From contig DGEC01000013.1 in the NCBI GenBank assembly GCA_002385745.1, positions 1 to 28,943 on the forward strand: DNA of 28,943 nucleotides, read 5' to 3'. Below are positions 14,694 to 23,206 of this stretch, piece by piece; the first letter of the stretch is position 1; each line of letters begins with the position of its first letter. Source of the stretch: Firmicutes bacterium UBA3936 (GTDB taxonomy: Bacteria; Bacillota; Dethiobacteria; Dethiobacterales; Dethiobacteraceae). The translations under genes were made by a program, and so were the position numbers. Under the pieces are notes generated by a model. It had not been told where the DNA came from. It saw only the letters and a program-made list of their open reading frames with translations, and ran no database searches.

Positions 14694-15747
14694 AGTAAAA
14701 AGGGTAAGCAGGCAGTCGGCAAAATGCGAAATTCTGGAAGTGCTTTGCGAAGGCCGGATCTGCCGGGCTTACAACTTCATACCGCTGACGGGCCCGGCTA
14801 CAGCAGGCGACAGGATTGTGATCAACACAACTGCCGTGGAGTTGAACCTGGGCAGCGGCGGCTATCATTTTGTCTGCCTGAACCTTAACAATCCGGAAAG
14901 AAGCAGCCGGGGGCAAGGCCACATCATGAAACTGCGCTATACCCCGCTGCAGTTGCGTGTCCGGGCTGTGGAAGAAGAAACTTCTCCTTACCACGCGGTT
15001 ATGAAAGAAGCCGACAATATTTCCGGCATGCCCGTTATTGCCGCCGAATTGCACAGCATGCTGGCCCCTTTTGCGCTGGCGCTGAAAAAAAAGCTCCCAA
15101 AAGTCCGCCTGGCCTATGTAATGACGGACGGTGGCGCGCTGCCGGCTTTTTTTAGCCGCACACTTGCCGTTTTAAAGGCCAGGGAGCTGATTTGCGGGAC
15201 AGTAACTACAGGCCATGCCTTTGGCGGCGATTTGGAAGCGGTAAATGTTTACAGCGGGCTTTTGGCGGCAAGACATGTCCTGAAGGCGGACGCGGCAGTT
15301 GCCAGTATGGGCCCGGGAGTTGTCGGTACGGGTACAAGATTTGGCTTTTCAGGCCTGGAAATGGGAGAAAATCTGAACAGGGCGGCAGTATTAGGCGGCA
15401 GGCCTGTTGCCCTGCCGCGACTGAGCTTTGCCGACCGCCGGGCGAGACACCGGGGGATTTCCCACCATACGCTGACAGCGCTGCTGAAGGCGGCTCTGGT
15501 TTCCGCCGATGTCCCGCTTCCCCTGCTGGGGGAAGCTGAAAACGCAGTAATCTGCGAACAGTTGGCGGCAGGGGGGCTTGTGGAAAAGCATAAGTTTTTC
15601 AGGTATTATGTTGCACCGGATTTCTTTTGCGGAGAAGAAAGCCTCTGCAATACGATGGGACGCGGGCTGAAAAGTGATCCGGCCTTTTTTGCCGCCGCCG
15701 CAGCCTGCGCACTGCATACGGCGGCTGTATTGGAAAAACAGGGGTGA
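14671..15747 (+). CDS. DUF3866 family protein
   Basis: 358 residues from TTG 14671, fixed by a perfect AAGGAGG (14658-14664) six bases ahead; the frame is open further upstream, but earlier starts have no ribosome site and lie deep in the previous gene. It matches the DUF3866 family, conserved in Firmicutes and Actinobacteria without known function. Visible features are an N-terminal beta-rich segment, TAGDRIVINTTAVELNLG in pieces, the VMTDGGALPAFFSRT block and SMGPGVVGTGTRFGFSGLEMG, glycine-rich loops that suggest a nucleotide or phosphate-binding alpha/beta fold. No signal peptide or membrane helix is seen. It overlaps the end of the MraY-like gene by 23 bases. Confidence 0.85.
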   Translation: MYSRRIGEVKRVSRQSAKCEILEVLCEGRICRAYNFIPLTGPATAGDRIVINTTAVELNLGSGGYHFVCLNLNNPERSSRGQGHIMKLRYTPLQLRVRAVEEETSPYHAVMKEADNISGMPVIAAELHSMLAPFALALKKKLPKVRLAYVMTDGGALPAFFSRTLAVLKARELICGTVTTGHAFGGDLEAVNVYSGLLAARHVLKADAAVASMGPGVVGTGTRFGFSGLEMGENLNRAAVLGGRPVALPRLSFADRRARHRGISHHTLTALLKAALVSADVPLPLLGEAENAVICEQLAAGGLVEKHKFFRYYVAPDFFCGEESLCNTMGRGLKSDPAFFAAAAACALHTAAVLEKQG

Positions 15748-15791
15748 AGTTGCCCGGGTAATTATAAAAATAGTTTCGGGAGAGGTGAGCC

Positions 15792-16325
15792 ATGACGGAA
15801 AAAACGATTTCTTCAGATGTTGTCTACCGCGGCAAGATTATTACTTTGCGCGTAGACAAAGTCGAACTGGAAAACGGCAGCGTCTCAAAAAGGGAGATTG
15901 TTGAGCATCCGGGTGCCGCTGCCGTTTTGGCAGTGAACAGCAAAAAAGAAGTTTACTTTGTAAGGCAGTTTCGCAAAGCGTTGGAAAAAGAAATTTTGGA
16001 AATACCGGCAGGCAAGCTGGAGGCGGGGGAAGACCCGCGGGAATGTGCCTGCCGGGAACTGGCTGAAGAAGTGGGAATGAAGGCGGAAGACTTGCGTCTC
16101 CTGGCGGCTTATTATACATCGCCCGGTTTTGCCAATGAAAAGATTTTTATTTACCTGGCCTTGGATCTTGAGCCTGTAGAGGCTGAAAGACCCCCTGATG
16201 AAATATTAAAAGTATGCCGGATGCCAGTTGCGAAAGCAGTGGAAGCCGCCTGCAGCGGTGTAATCGAAGACGGGAAAACACTTGTTGCCCTGCTGCATGC
16301 ATTAAGGCTCGGCCTTGCGGACTGA
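15792..16325 (+). CDS. nudF: ADP-ribose pyrophosphatase, Nudix family
   Basis: 177 residues. Hydrolyses ADP-ribose to AMP and ribose 5-phosphate, clearing a reactive metabolite in the cytoplasm. The Nudix box G-x5-E-x7-REUXEEXGU is complete at residues 74-96 (G74, E80, R88, E89, E92, E93, G95). A YTSPGFANEKIFIYLA segment downstream is typical of the ADP-ribose branch. The ribosome site GAGAGGTGAG precedes ATG 15792. In Bacillus this gene also sits just before spoIIM. Confidence 0.94.
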   Translation: MTEKTISSDVVYRGKIITLRVDKVELENGSVSKREIVEHPGAAAVLAVNSKKEVYFVRQFRKALEKEILEIPAGKLEAGEDPRECACRELAEEVGMKAEDLRLLAAYYTSPGFANEKIFIYLALDLEPVEAERPPDEILKVCRMPVAKAVEAACSGVIEDGKTLVALLHALRLGLAD

Positions 16326-16380
16326 CAGTCATAACCGCCGCCCTTTCCGCATAGAATAGCCAAGAACGGGAGTGGATCGG

Positions 16381-17025
16381 ATGGCAAAAACGCGGCGGTT
16401 AGAGAACAATTTTATATTGCTGCACATCCGGGAAAACATAGCTGTTTACAGCGCGGTAACGATTTTGTTTATTCTGGGTGTAACAGGCGGAGCTTTGGCA
16501 GTCCGCAGGCTTGATTCAGGCCAGATTAATGAACTGAACAGTATACTGGGAAATTTCCGTGATTACTTAAGTGTGGACAAACCCTTGAATCAGGCTGCTA
16601 TTTTAAAACGTTCCCTGCTGCAAAACGGCTTGTTTATACTGCTTTTGTGGCTCTGCGGTAGTTTTGCCCCGGGTTTTATCCCTGCCGCTGCTTTGGTTTT
16701 TTACCGCGGTTTTACAATTGGCTTTACCGTCGGTTTTTTAGCCCGGCGGAGCGCTTTGGGAGGAATCATTTTTGCTTTGGCGGCGGTACTGCCGCAAAAT
16801 CTTCTTTTTGTACCGGCAACTATTGCGGCGGGGGTTTTTTCCTTTTCCGCTTCCTTGCTTTTGCTTGACAGACGCTTGCAGCACAGGCGCCTGCCTTACA
16901 GGTCATTTTTCCCGGAATATACGCTGGCCATTTTTCTGGCCGCACTGTTCCTTGTTGCCGGCAGTCTGGCCGAGGCGTTAATTACCCCTGTTTTTATGAG
17001 GGCAGCCGTTCCCTTTATCCAGTAA
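16381..17025 (+). CDS. spoIIM: stage II sporulation protein M
   Basis: 214 residues from ATG 16381 with GGGAG eight bases ahead; an in-frame upstream start at 16372 lies on the ribosome site itself. An integral membrane protein with about five helices (first about 22-42; others in LLQNGLFILLLWLCG, ALVFYRGFTIGFTVGFL, the IIFALAAVLPQNLLF region, and near the C terminus). In Bacillus SpoIIM scaffolds SpoIID and SpoIIP, which remodel peptidoglycan during engulfment. Length, topology and position after nudF fit. Confidence 0.93.
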   Translation: MAKTRRLENNFILLHIRENIAVYSAVTILFILGVTGGALAVRRLDSGQINELNSILGNFRDYLSVDKPLNQAAILKRSLLQNGLFILLLWLCGSFAPGFIPAAALVFYRGFTIGFTVGFLARRSALGGIIFALAAVLPQNLLFVPATIAAGVFSFSASLLLLDRRLQHRRLPYRSFFPEYTLAIFLAALFLVAGSLAEALITPVFMRAAVPFIQ

Positions 17026-17099
17026 AGCCGGCAAAGCTGTACTGCACGGGAGGGAAATACCTTGCTAAAAAATAAGAGAAGAATACCGGGAGGATAATT

Positions 17100-17339
17100 A
17101 TGCTTTTACCTGCAAGGAAAGCAAGGCGGCTGATTGTGGCAATGCTGCTGATGCTGTTATTGCTGCCGCTTATTAACTTTTATATTTTGCAGGCCTTGGA
17201 TCCTTTTGCCGTTACCTATCATACTCCCCGGGGAGAGGCAGTTAAAGTGGCAGCCGGAGGTCACGGCAGGAGGGATAACGCCCCCTTCTTGACAAGATTG
17301 TTATCTTATTTACATGATTTTTATCAAAATGGGTTATGA
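17100..17339 (+). CDS. DUF4227 (YqzK-like) small membrane protein
   Basis: 79 residues with one N-terminal transmembrane segment (about 10-32) after a basic start (PARKARR), then a HTPRGEAVKVAA block and a C-terminal LLSYLHDFYQNGL. This pattern (membrane helix, basic PxG-x-AVKV, aromatic L-rich end) and the position just before xerD match the YqzK/DUF4227 family of spore formers, whose function is unknown. GGGAGGATAA gives a good ribosome site for ATG 17100. In Bacillus fur precedes it; here spoIIM does. Confidence 0.75.
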   Translation: MLLPARKARRLIVAMLLMLLLLPLINFYILQALDPFAVTYHTPRGEAVKVAAGGHGRRDNAPFLTRLLSYLHDFYQNGL

Positions 17340-17436
17340 TTTCCCTGAATGAAAAGGATTTGTCAAAATCGTGACGAATATTTCCGAATATAGGAAAAAT
17401 ACAGTACCGAACCGGTTATGTGAAAAGGAGCACATC

Positions 17437-18324
17437 ATGGATAAAGTATTACGGGATTTTATCAGTTATCTGTCTGTGGAAAAGGGCCTTGCCGCCAATA
17501 CCTTGGAAGCTTATAATCGTGATTTACAGGCATTTGCCGCTTTCCTAAAGTCCCGTGGTATAACTGCTTTTGAAAGCGTAAAAAGAAATGAAATTACAGC
17601 CTACCTGCGCAGTTTGCAAAAAAAAGGCAGGGCTGCATCGACCCTTTCCCGTAATCTGGCTTCCATCAGATCTTTTTACAACTTTATCTTTTTGGAAAAG
17701 CGCATTGACGAAAACCCGACAGCAGACCTGGAGTCGCCGAGAATAGAAAAAAAGCTGCCGCGCGTGCTAAGTACCAGGGAAGTGGAGTTGCTGCTTGAGC
17801 AGCCGGACTGCAGTCAACTGGGCGGCATCCGCGACAAGGCTATGCTGGAGTTAATATATGCTACTGGAATAAGAGTTTCTGAATTAATGTCCCTCGACCT
17901 TGCCGATGTTAATCTTGATGCCGGTTTTCTCCGCTGTCTGGGCAAAGGCTCAAAAGAGAGAATAATACCTCTGGGTTCGGTGGCTGTCAGATGGGTGGAC
18001 GAATACCTGCAGAAGTGCAGGCCCAAATTAATCAGGTATAGCGGGGAAAAAGCACTTTTTCTCAACCAGCACGGCAAAAGGCTTACTCGCCAGGGCTTCT
18101 GGAAGATACTGAAAAAGTATGCAACAAAGGCGGGTATTTCCAAGGAAATAACACCGCATACCATCCGCCATTCTTTTGCCACACATCTGCTGGAAAACGG
18201 TGCAGACTTGCGTTCTGTACAGGAGATGCTTGGGCATGCCGATATATCAACAACTCAAATTTATACGCAAATTACCAAGCACAAGCTGCGGGATGTTTAC
18301 GAGAAGGCTCATCCCAGGGCTTGA
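17437..18324 (+). CDS. xerD: site-specific tyrosine recombinase XerD
   Basis: 295 residues from ATG 17437, set by AAAAGGAG seven bases ahead; in-frame starts from 17371 lack such a site. N-terminal SAM-like core-binding domain (about 1-85) and C-terminal catalytic domain with the full set R146, K170, H241, R244, H267 and Y276. With a XerC/CodV partner it resolves chromosome dimers at dif. The motif TGIRVSELMSL and the C terminus are XerD-like, and the position before deoB matches Bacillus. A role as an integrase of a mobile element is unlikely in this conserved setting. Confidence 0.95.
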   Translation: MDKVLRDFISYLSVEKGLAANTLEAYNRDLQAFAAFLKSRGITAFESVKRNEITAYLRSLQKKGRAASTLSRNLASIRSFYNFIFLEKRIDENPTADLESPRIEKKLPRVLSTREVELLLEQPDCSQLGGIRDKAMLELIYATGIRVSELMSLDLADVNLDAGFLRCLGKGSKERIIPLGSVAVRWVDEYLQKCRPKLIRYSGEKALFLNQHGKRLTRQGFWKILKKYATKAGISKEITPHTIRHSFATHLLENGADLRSVQEMLGHADISTTQIYTQITKHKLRDVYEKAHPRA

Positions 18325-18363
18325 CCGGAGAAGAATTGCCAAAGAATTAGCAGGAGCAGCAAA

Positions 18364-19545
18364 ATGCAGATCAGGCGTGTTGTCATAATTGTTTTAGACG
18401 GGCTGGGCGTTGGAGAAATGCCCGATGCTTACATGTATGGAGATGCCGGCAGCAATACGCTTTCCCATGTGGCAAAGGCCGTGGGAGGCATTAGTCTGCC
18501 GCTTCTGGCTTCTTTCGGACTTGGCTGCCTGACAGAAGTTGAGGGAGTAGAATGCCCGGCCGAGACAGCGGCCGCCTACGGCAAAATGGCGGAAAGTTCC
18601 AAGGGTAAAGATACTATTACCGGCCATTGGGAGATGACCGGTATTATTATGCAAAAACCCTTTCCCACCTTTCCCGCAGGTTTCCCGGACGAGATAATAA
18701 AGCCCTTTACCGGGGCAATCGGCCGGCCGGTTCTGGGCAATGTTGCGGCATCGGGGACTGAAATTATCAAGGAACTGGGAGAAGAACATCTCAGGACAGG
18801 CTACCCCATAGTTTATACATCGGCCGACAGTGTTTTCCAGATTGCCGCCCATGAGGAGATCGTTCCCCTGCAGCAGCTTTATGACTGGTGCACTGTTGCC
18901 AGGGAACTGCTGCGCGGCGATTATGCTGTCGGCCGGGTTATAGCCCGGCCTTTCCGCGGTGAAAAAGGAAGCTTTGTCCGCACTCCCAACCGCCGGGATT
19001 TTTCACTGCCGCCGCCTTCGGAAACCCTGCTTGACAAGTTAAAAGCCGCCGGACATGACGTTGTGGCTGTCGGCAAGATTGATGATATTTTTGCCGGACG
19101 CGGCATTACCAGGTCAATTCATACAAAAAACAACGAAGACGGGATAAAGAAAATTCTGGCTGCCCTGGAGGAAAGGGCAAGCGGGCTTTTGTATGCCAAC
19201 CTGGTGGATTTTGATATGCTCTACGGCCACCGCAATGATTATTCCGGTTATGCCCGGGCTTTGGAGCAGGCAGACAGGCAGTTGGAGGATGTCTGCGCTA
19301 AAATACGGGAGGATGAAATTCTAATCCTTGTGGCCGACCACGGCTGTGACCCGACATTTCCCCATACCGACCATACCCGGGAATATACTCCCCTTTTAGT
19401 CTACGGGCCGCGTGTTTTGCGCAGGCCGTTGGGTATGCGTTCCACCTTCGCCGATGTGGGGCAAACTGTCGCCGAATTGCTTAATGTTCCGCCCCTTGAA
19501 AACGGGACATCATTCAGCAGAGAACTGGGGTTAAAAACAAAATGA
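18364..19545 (+). CDS. deoB: phosphopentomutase
   Basis: 393 residues. Interconverts (deoxy)ribose 1-phosphate and 5-phosphate, linking nucleoside breakdown to the pentose pathway. An alkaline phosphatase-superfamily metalloenzyme: VIIVLDGLGVGEMPDA gives the first metal Asp near residue 11, DTITGHWEMTG holds the phospho-acceptor threonine, and VDFDMLYGHRND, ADHGCDP and TDHTRE supply later metal ligands. The ribosome site AGGAG lies about nine bases before ATG 18364. It overlaps pdp by ATGA (19542-19545). Confidence 0.97.
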   Translation: MQIRRVVIIVLDGLGVGEMPDAYMYGDAGSNTLSHVAKAVGGISLPLLASFGLGCLTEVEGVECPAETAAAYGKMAESSKGKDTITGHWEMTGIIMQKPFPTFPAGFPDEIIKPFTGAIGRPVLGNVAASGTEIIKELGEEHLRTGYPIVYTSADSVFQIAAHEEIVPLQQLYDWCTVARELLRGDYAVGRVIARPFRGEKGSFVRTPNRRDFSLPPPSETLLDKLKAAGHDVVAVGKIDDIFAGRGITRSIHTKNNEDGIKKILAALEERASGLLYANLVDFDMLYGHRNDYSGYARALEQADRQLEDVCAKIREDEILILVADHGCDPTFPHTDHTREYTPLLVYGPRVLRRPLGMRSTFADVGQTVAELLNVPPLENGTSFSRELGLKTK

Positions 19546-20855
19546 GAATGCCGGATGTTTTGCAAAAAAAGCGCGACGGGCATGCTTTGTCTGCCCGGGA
19601 AATCAAAGACGTTATTGCGGCCTACATGAAGGGCGAAATCCCGGACTACCAAATGTCAGCCCTGTTGATGGCCATTTACTTCCGGGGAATGAACAAAGAG
19701 GAAACGGTCGCCCTGACGGAAGCTCTTGTTTGTTCCGGTGAAGTGCTTGATTTTTCTTCACTGGGGCCGGTAGCCGACAAACATTCAACGGGAGGAGTGG
19801 GTGACAAGACAACCCTTGTGCTTCTGCCCCTTGTTGCTGCAGCCGGGGTTGTTGTGCCCAAGATGTCGGGCCGCGGCCTTGCGCATACGGGCGGCACCAT
19901 TGACAAGCTTTCCTGTATTCCAGGCTTTAGAACCGATCTGCGCCCGGAAGAATTCCGCCGCCAGGCAAAAGAAATCGGCCTTGCCATAACGGGCCAGACG
20001 CCAAAGCTGGCGCCCGCCGACGGGAAATTGTACGCACTGCGTGATGTTACGGCCACCGTTGACAGCATTCCCCTGATAGCTTCTTCCGTAATGAGCAAAA
20101 AGATTGCTTCCGGTGCCGGCTCCATAGTTCTGGATGTCAAGGCAGGCAGCGGGGCTTTTATGCAGGACCTGGACAGCGCCCGCCGGCTGGCCCGAACAAT
20201 GGTGGAAATCGGCACCGGGCTGGGGAGAAAGGTAACGGCCGTTATTTCTGACATGGAACAGCCCCTGGGGCATGCCGTGGGCAACCATCTGGAAGTCATG
20301 GAAGCTATAGAAATCCTGCAGGGGCGGGGTCCAGCCGATGTTACCCGGCTGTGTCTGGCGCTGGGGGCAGAAATGCTCCTGCTGGCCGGAATGGCAGGCG
20401 GCAGGCAGGAAGCGGAAGAAAAGTTGGAAAGGCTGCTTGCCTCCGGAAGAGCCCTGGAAAAGTTCAGGCTGTTTGTCGCCGCCCAGGGTGGAGATCCCGG
20501 GATTGTGGAACACCCGGAAAAGCTGGGAACACCTCTGCTAAAGGCCGCCCTTTATGCCTGGCAGGAAGGGTATATAAGCCGGGTGGACGCCCGGCAGGTG
20601 GGAGTTGCTTCCCTTCTTCTGGGCGCAGGCAGGCAGAAGAAGGAAGATGAAATTGATTTGACAGCCGGCATAAAACTATATAAAAAGACGGGAGATTTTG
20701 TGGCAAAGGGCGAACTGCTTGCGGAAATGTATGCGGCAAAGAGGGAGAGGATTGCGGCGGCAGAGAAAACTTTGAAAGCGGCTTATGCCTTTTCTTCCTC
20801 TCCGGCGGAGACGCCTGCGCTGCTTAAAGGGTTGATTACCGCAGAAAATTTATGA
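19542..20855 (+). CDS. pdp: pyrimidine-nucleoside phosphorylase
   Basis: 437 residues. Splits uridine, thymidine and deoxyuridine with phosphate to base and (deoxy)ribose 1-phosphate, feeding DeoB. Signature KHSTGGVGDKTTLVLLPLVAA (within about 20 residues of each other) and SGRGLAHTGGTIDKL identify the family, with a VMSKKIASGAGSIVLDVK block. Length fits the family. Coupled to deoB by an ATGA overlap, so both are made together; the purine phosphorylase gene often found between them in Bacillus is absent. Confidence 0.96.
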   Translation: MRMPDVLQKKRDGHALSAREIKDVIAAYMKGEIPDYQMSALLMAIYFRGMNKEETVALTEALVCSGEVLDFSSLGPVADKHSTGGVGDKTTLVLLPLVAAAGVVVPKMSGRGLAHTGGTIDKLSCIPGFRTDLRPEEFRRQAKEIGLAITGQTPKLAPADGKLYALRDVTATVDSIPLIASSVMSKKIASGAGSIVLDVKAGSGAFMQDLDSARRLARTMVEIGTGLGRKVTAVISDMEQPLGHAVGNHLEVMEAIEILQGRGPADVTRLCLALGAEMLLLAGMAGGRQEAEEKLERLLASGRALEKFRLFVAAQGGDPGIVEHPEKLGTPLLKAALYAWQEGYISRVDARQVGVASLLLGAGRQKKEDEIDLTAGIKLYKKTGDFVAKGELLAEMYAAKRERIAAAEKTLKAAYAFSSSPAETPALLKGLITAENL

Positions 20856-20856
20856 A

Positions 20857-20883
20857 ACCGGCCTAGGGCCGGTATAATTTTTC
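20857..20883 (+). terminator. hairpin with short T tract after pdp
   Basis: A perfect 7-bp stem (20857-20863 with 20867-20873), three-base loop, then ATAATTTTTCT. The T tract is weak, so it may slow rather than stop transcription. TATAAT at 20873-20878 could also be a -10 box for dacF, with a poor -35 (TTATGA, 17 bases upstream). Confidence 0.5.
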
Positions 20884-20935
20884 TCCGGCGCTTAAAAATA
20901 AGGATAAGGGAAATTTAAGCTGGGAGGAAAATTGA

Positions 20936-22102
20936 ATGAAAAAGGCAATTCTAATCTTTTTATTTTTAATTCTGTCAATTAACCCCGCAGTTGCGGCGGC
21001 GGCTGACGTTGAGTTTGATTTCCGGTCCGCTGCCCAGTTGTTGATGGATGTCAACAGCAGGCAGATTATTTACGAGAACAACATACATGAAAAGCTCTAC
21101 CCGGCCAGTGTGACCAAAATCATGACGATGCTTCTTGCCATGGAGGCTCTGGATGCAGGCAAAGCGGCCCTTGACGATATGATTCCCATCAGCGAAGAAG
21201 CTGCGGCTCACGGCGGCTCGCAGATTTTTCTTTCTCCGGGAGACCGTGTTTCCTTTGAGGACCTGATGATTGGCATCGGAGTAGGTTCGGCTAATGACGG
21301 GGCCTGGGCCATGGCTGAATACCTGTCAGGATCGGTTGCGGCCTTTGTTGAACAGATGAACAATAAAGCCTTGGAACTGGGAATGAAGAATACGCATTTT
21401 GTCAACCCTCATGGTTTGCATGATGAAAACCACTATACCACTGCCTACGATATTGCCCTTATGTCGCTGGAGCTTCTTCGCTATCCGCAAATACACGAGT
21501 GGCTGACTATCTGGGCTGACGAAGAATTCCTGAAGGGGAAAATTAAAAAGGAGGAAGGGGTTTATTTAAGCAATTCCAATAATCTTGTCCGTTTCTATGA
21601 AGGGGCGGACGGTATAAAAACCGGTTACACCACCGAAGCCGGAAATTGCATTTCCGCAACGGCCAAGCGCGGCGATATGCGGCTTTTAGCGGTTATAATG
21701 AAAGCCCCCGGACGGCCTGACTTGTTCAGCGAAGCACGGGAACTGTTAAATTGGGGCTTTGCTAATTTCCAGAGCCTGCCAATAGTAAAAAAGGGGGAAA
21801 TACTGGGCAAAGCCAAGGTTGATAAAGGGGAAATAACGGAGGTAAATATCGTGGCAGCAGAAGATCTCGCCCTTCTTTTGCCCAAAGGCCGGGCAGGCGA
21901 GGTAGAAAAGGAACTGCAGCTGGAAAGCCGGCTCAAGGCACCGCTGCAAACGGAAAGCCCTGTAGGAAGTCTGGTGGTAAAGTCATCTGAGGGAGAAGAA
22001 CTGGGCCGGACGGCGCTGGTCCCTGCAGAAAATGTCAAACGTGCCCGTTTACTTACCTTTTATAAGCGTTATCTGGAAAAATGGCTGCGCTGCGGAAGCT
22101 GA
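20936..22102 (+). CDS. dacF: D-alanyl-D-alanine carboxypeptidase (DacF-type)
   Basis: 388 residues. A penicillin-binding protein 5 family enzyme that trims the terminal D-Ala of peptidoglycan stem peptides outside the membrane. A signal peptide (about 1-22, ending AVAAAA) precedes the three active-site motifs: SVTK (S58, K61), SAN (118-120) and KTG (228-230). The C-terminal beta domain (about 275-365) ends in an amphipathic tail (YKRYLEKWLR). Its place before the spoIIA genes points to DacF, which limits cross-linking of forespore peptidoglycan. GGGAGGAAA gives the ribosome site. Confidence 0.95.
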   Translation: MKKAILIFLFLILSINPAVAAAADVEFDFRSAAQLLMDVNSRQIIYENNIHEKLYPASVTKIMTMLLAMEALDAGKAALDDMIPISEEAAAHGGSQIFLSPGDRVSFEDLMIGIGVGSANDGAWAMAEYLSGSVAAFVEQMNNKALELGMKNTHFVNPHGLHDENHYTTAYDIALMSLELLRYPQIHEWLTIWADEEFLKGKIKKEEGVYLSNSNNLVRFYEGADGIKTGYTTEAGNCISATAKRGDMRLLAVIMKAPGRPDLFSEARELLNWGFANFQSLPIVKKGEILGKAKVDKGEITEVNIVAAEDLALLLPKGRAGEVEKELQLESRLKAPLQTESPVGSLVVKSSEGEELGRTALVPAENVKRARLLTFYKRYLEKWLRCGS

Positions 22103-22131
22103 ACATCTAAAGGCGCAGGACAAACAAAGAA

Positions 22132-22172
22132 ACTAAAACAGCAAGCTCCGTAACGGAGCTTGCTGTTTTAGT
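22132..22172 (+). terminator. perfect 19-bp hairpin after dacF
   Basis: Arms 22132-22150 and 22154-22172 are exact reverse complements with a three-base TAA loop. The right arm ends in TTTTAGT rather than a long T run; by symmetry the element could end transcripts on both strands. The 310-base gap 22103-22412 otherwise holds only the spoIIA promoter and AT-rich sequence without a gene. Confidence 0.75.
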
Positions 22173-22347
22173 GGAGAAAGCAGTTTACCTTGAGCTTTCT
22201 TTTTTGGTGTTTTATTAATTCCTATAAAGACAAATTCCCCCGAATTATTAAAAATCCTGCTAATTTTGGAGGCGTGACGGTTAAAAATTTTTCATATTAT
22301 TAAATTACTTCCGTAAACTGTTGTTTACTGCTGTTTTTTACAGTCAG

Positions 22348-22376
22348 GCAGGAGTTTCCTCTTAGGCAGTAGAATA
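22348..22376 (+). promoter_or_regulatory. sigma-H promoter of the spoIIA operon
   Basis: GCAGGAGTT (22348-22356), a 12-base spacer and GTAGAATA (22369-22376) match the sigma-H consensus with a single deviation in the W positions of the -35 box. The start would be about 22383, 30 bases ahead of the spoIIAA GTG. A partial 0A box (TGTCGAT on the - strand, 22392-22398) lies downstream of it and is weak. Confidence 0.7.
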
Positions 22377-22412
22377 GTCTTCCTGTAATTTATCGACAAA
22401 GGGGAGAATACT

Positions 22413-22748
22413 GTGGACGTAAAGTTCTTGCGTGCCGGCAGCACCCTGATTGTCAGAATGGCAGGAGAGCTGGATCACCATGTGGCGGACAAACTGCGGA
22501 CAAAAATAGATGACAGGATGTCCCGGGAAAAGCTGCGCAACATTCTTTTTGATTTTAAGGAAGTGCAGTTTATGGACAGCTCAGGACTCGGCATGATTCT
22601 TGGCCGTTACAAAAATGTTGCGGGCAAAGGGGGAAAAGTACTGGTCTGCAGTCTGAACCCCAGGGTGCGCCGTATTTTTGAAATGGCGGGGCTGCAGAAT
22701 AAAATTACTATCTGCCGCAGTGAAAAGGAAGCCTTGACAGGCGCATAG
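22413..22748 (+). CDS. spoIIAA: anti-sigma F factor antagonist SpoIIAA
   Basis: 111 residues, a single STAS domain. It frees sigma F by binding SpoIIAB; SpoIIAB phosphorylates it and SpoIIE reverses this. The phosphorylated serine lies in FMDSSGLGMILGRY, by alignment with Bacillus S58 it is S56 here. The start is GTG 22413 with GGGGAGA five to six bases ahead. First gene of spoIIAA-spoIIAB-sigF; 12 bases separate it from spoIIAB. Confidence 0.97.
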   Translation: MDVKFLRAGSTLIVRMAGELDHHVADKLRTKIDDRMSREKLRNILFDFKEVQFMDSSGLGMILGRYKNVAGKGGKVLVCSLNPRVRRIFEMAGLQNKITICRSEKEALTGA

Positions 22749-22760
22749 GGGGAAATAATA

Positions 22761-23198
22761 ATGGATAATTACATGAAACTGGAGATTCCCAGCAAATCAC
22801 AGAATGAAGCATTTGCCCGCATAGTGGTAGCATCTTTTGCCGCCCAGGCAGACCCGACCATTGATGAAATTTCCGATATAAAAACGGCTGTTTCTGAAGC
22901 CGTTACCAATGCAGTAATTCATGGCTACGAGAATGCCGACGGGACCATTGTCCTGACAGCATCCCTGAGCGGGAGAAGACTGGAGATTACCGTAACGGAT
23001 TATGGCGTTGGCATCAATGACATTGAACAGGCGAGGATGCCTCTTTATACATCGAAGCCGGAGCTGGAACGTTCCGGTATGGGTTTTACAATTATGGAGA
23101 ATTTCATGGATGAGCTTTCCGTAACTTCCGAGCCCGGCAAGGGGACGACTGTAGTAATGGTCAAAATACTCGGCCGGGAAAAACCTGTGGAGGCATAA
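22761..23198 (+). CDS. spoIIAB: anti-sigma F factor SpoIIAB
   Basis: 145 residues, a GHKL-fold serine kinase that holds sigma F inactive in the predivisional cell and phosphorylates SpoIIAA. The N box is in DIKTAVSEAVTNAVIHGY, the G1 box in VTDYGVGIND, and the G2 box/ATP lid in ERSGMGFTIMENFMD. Size matches the Bacillus protein closely. The ribosome site GGGGGAAA precedes ATG 22761; the gap to sigF is eight bases. Confidence 0.97.
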   Translation: MDNYMKLEIPSKSQNEAFARIVVASFAAQADPTIDEISDIKTAVSEAVTNAVIHGYENADGTIVLTASLSGRRLEITVTDYGVGINDIEQARMPLYTSKPELERSGMGFTIMENFMDELSVTSEPGKGTTVVMVKILGREKPVEA

Positions 23199-23206
23199 GC
23201 AGCCCA

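Noticed and set aside
17437..18324. XerD as a mobile-element integrase
   Set aside because: It sits in the conserved DUF4227-xerD-deoB order, and no attachment repeats or other mobile genes are seen around it.
19676..20513. Long antisense frames over pdp
   Set aside because: Both lie wholly opposite the conserved pdp frame and read as serine/arginine-rich or low-information sequence.
22392..22398. 0A box in the spoIIA leader
   Set aside because: One mismatch to TGTCGAA and located downstream of the sigma-H start, unlike known Spo0A activation sites; kept only as a remark.
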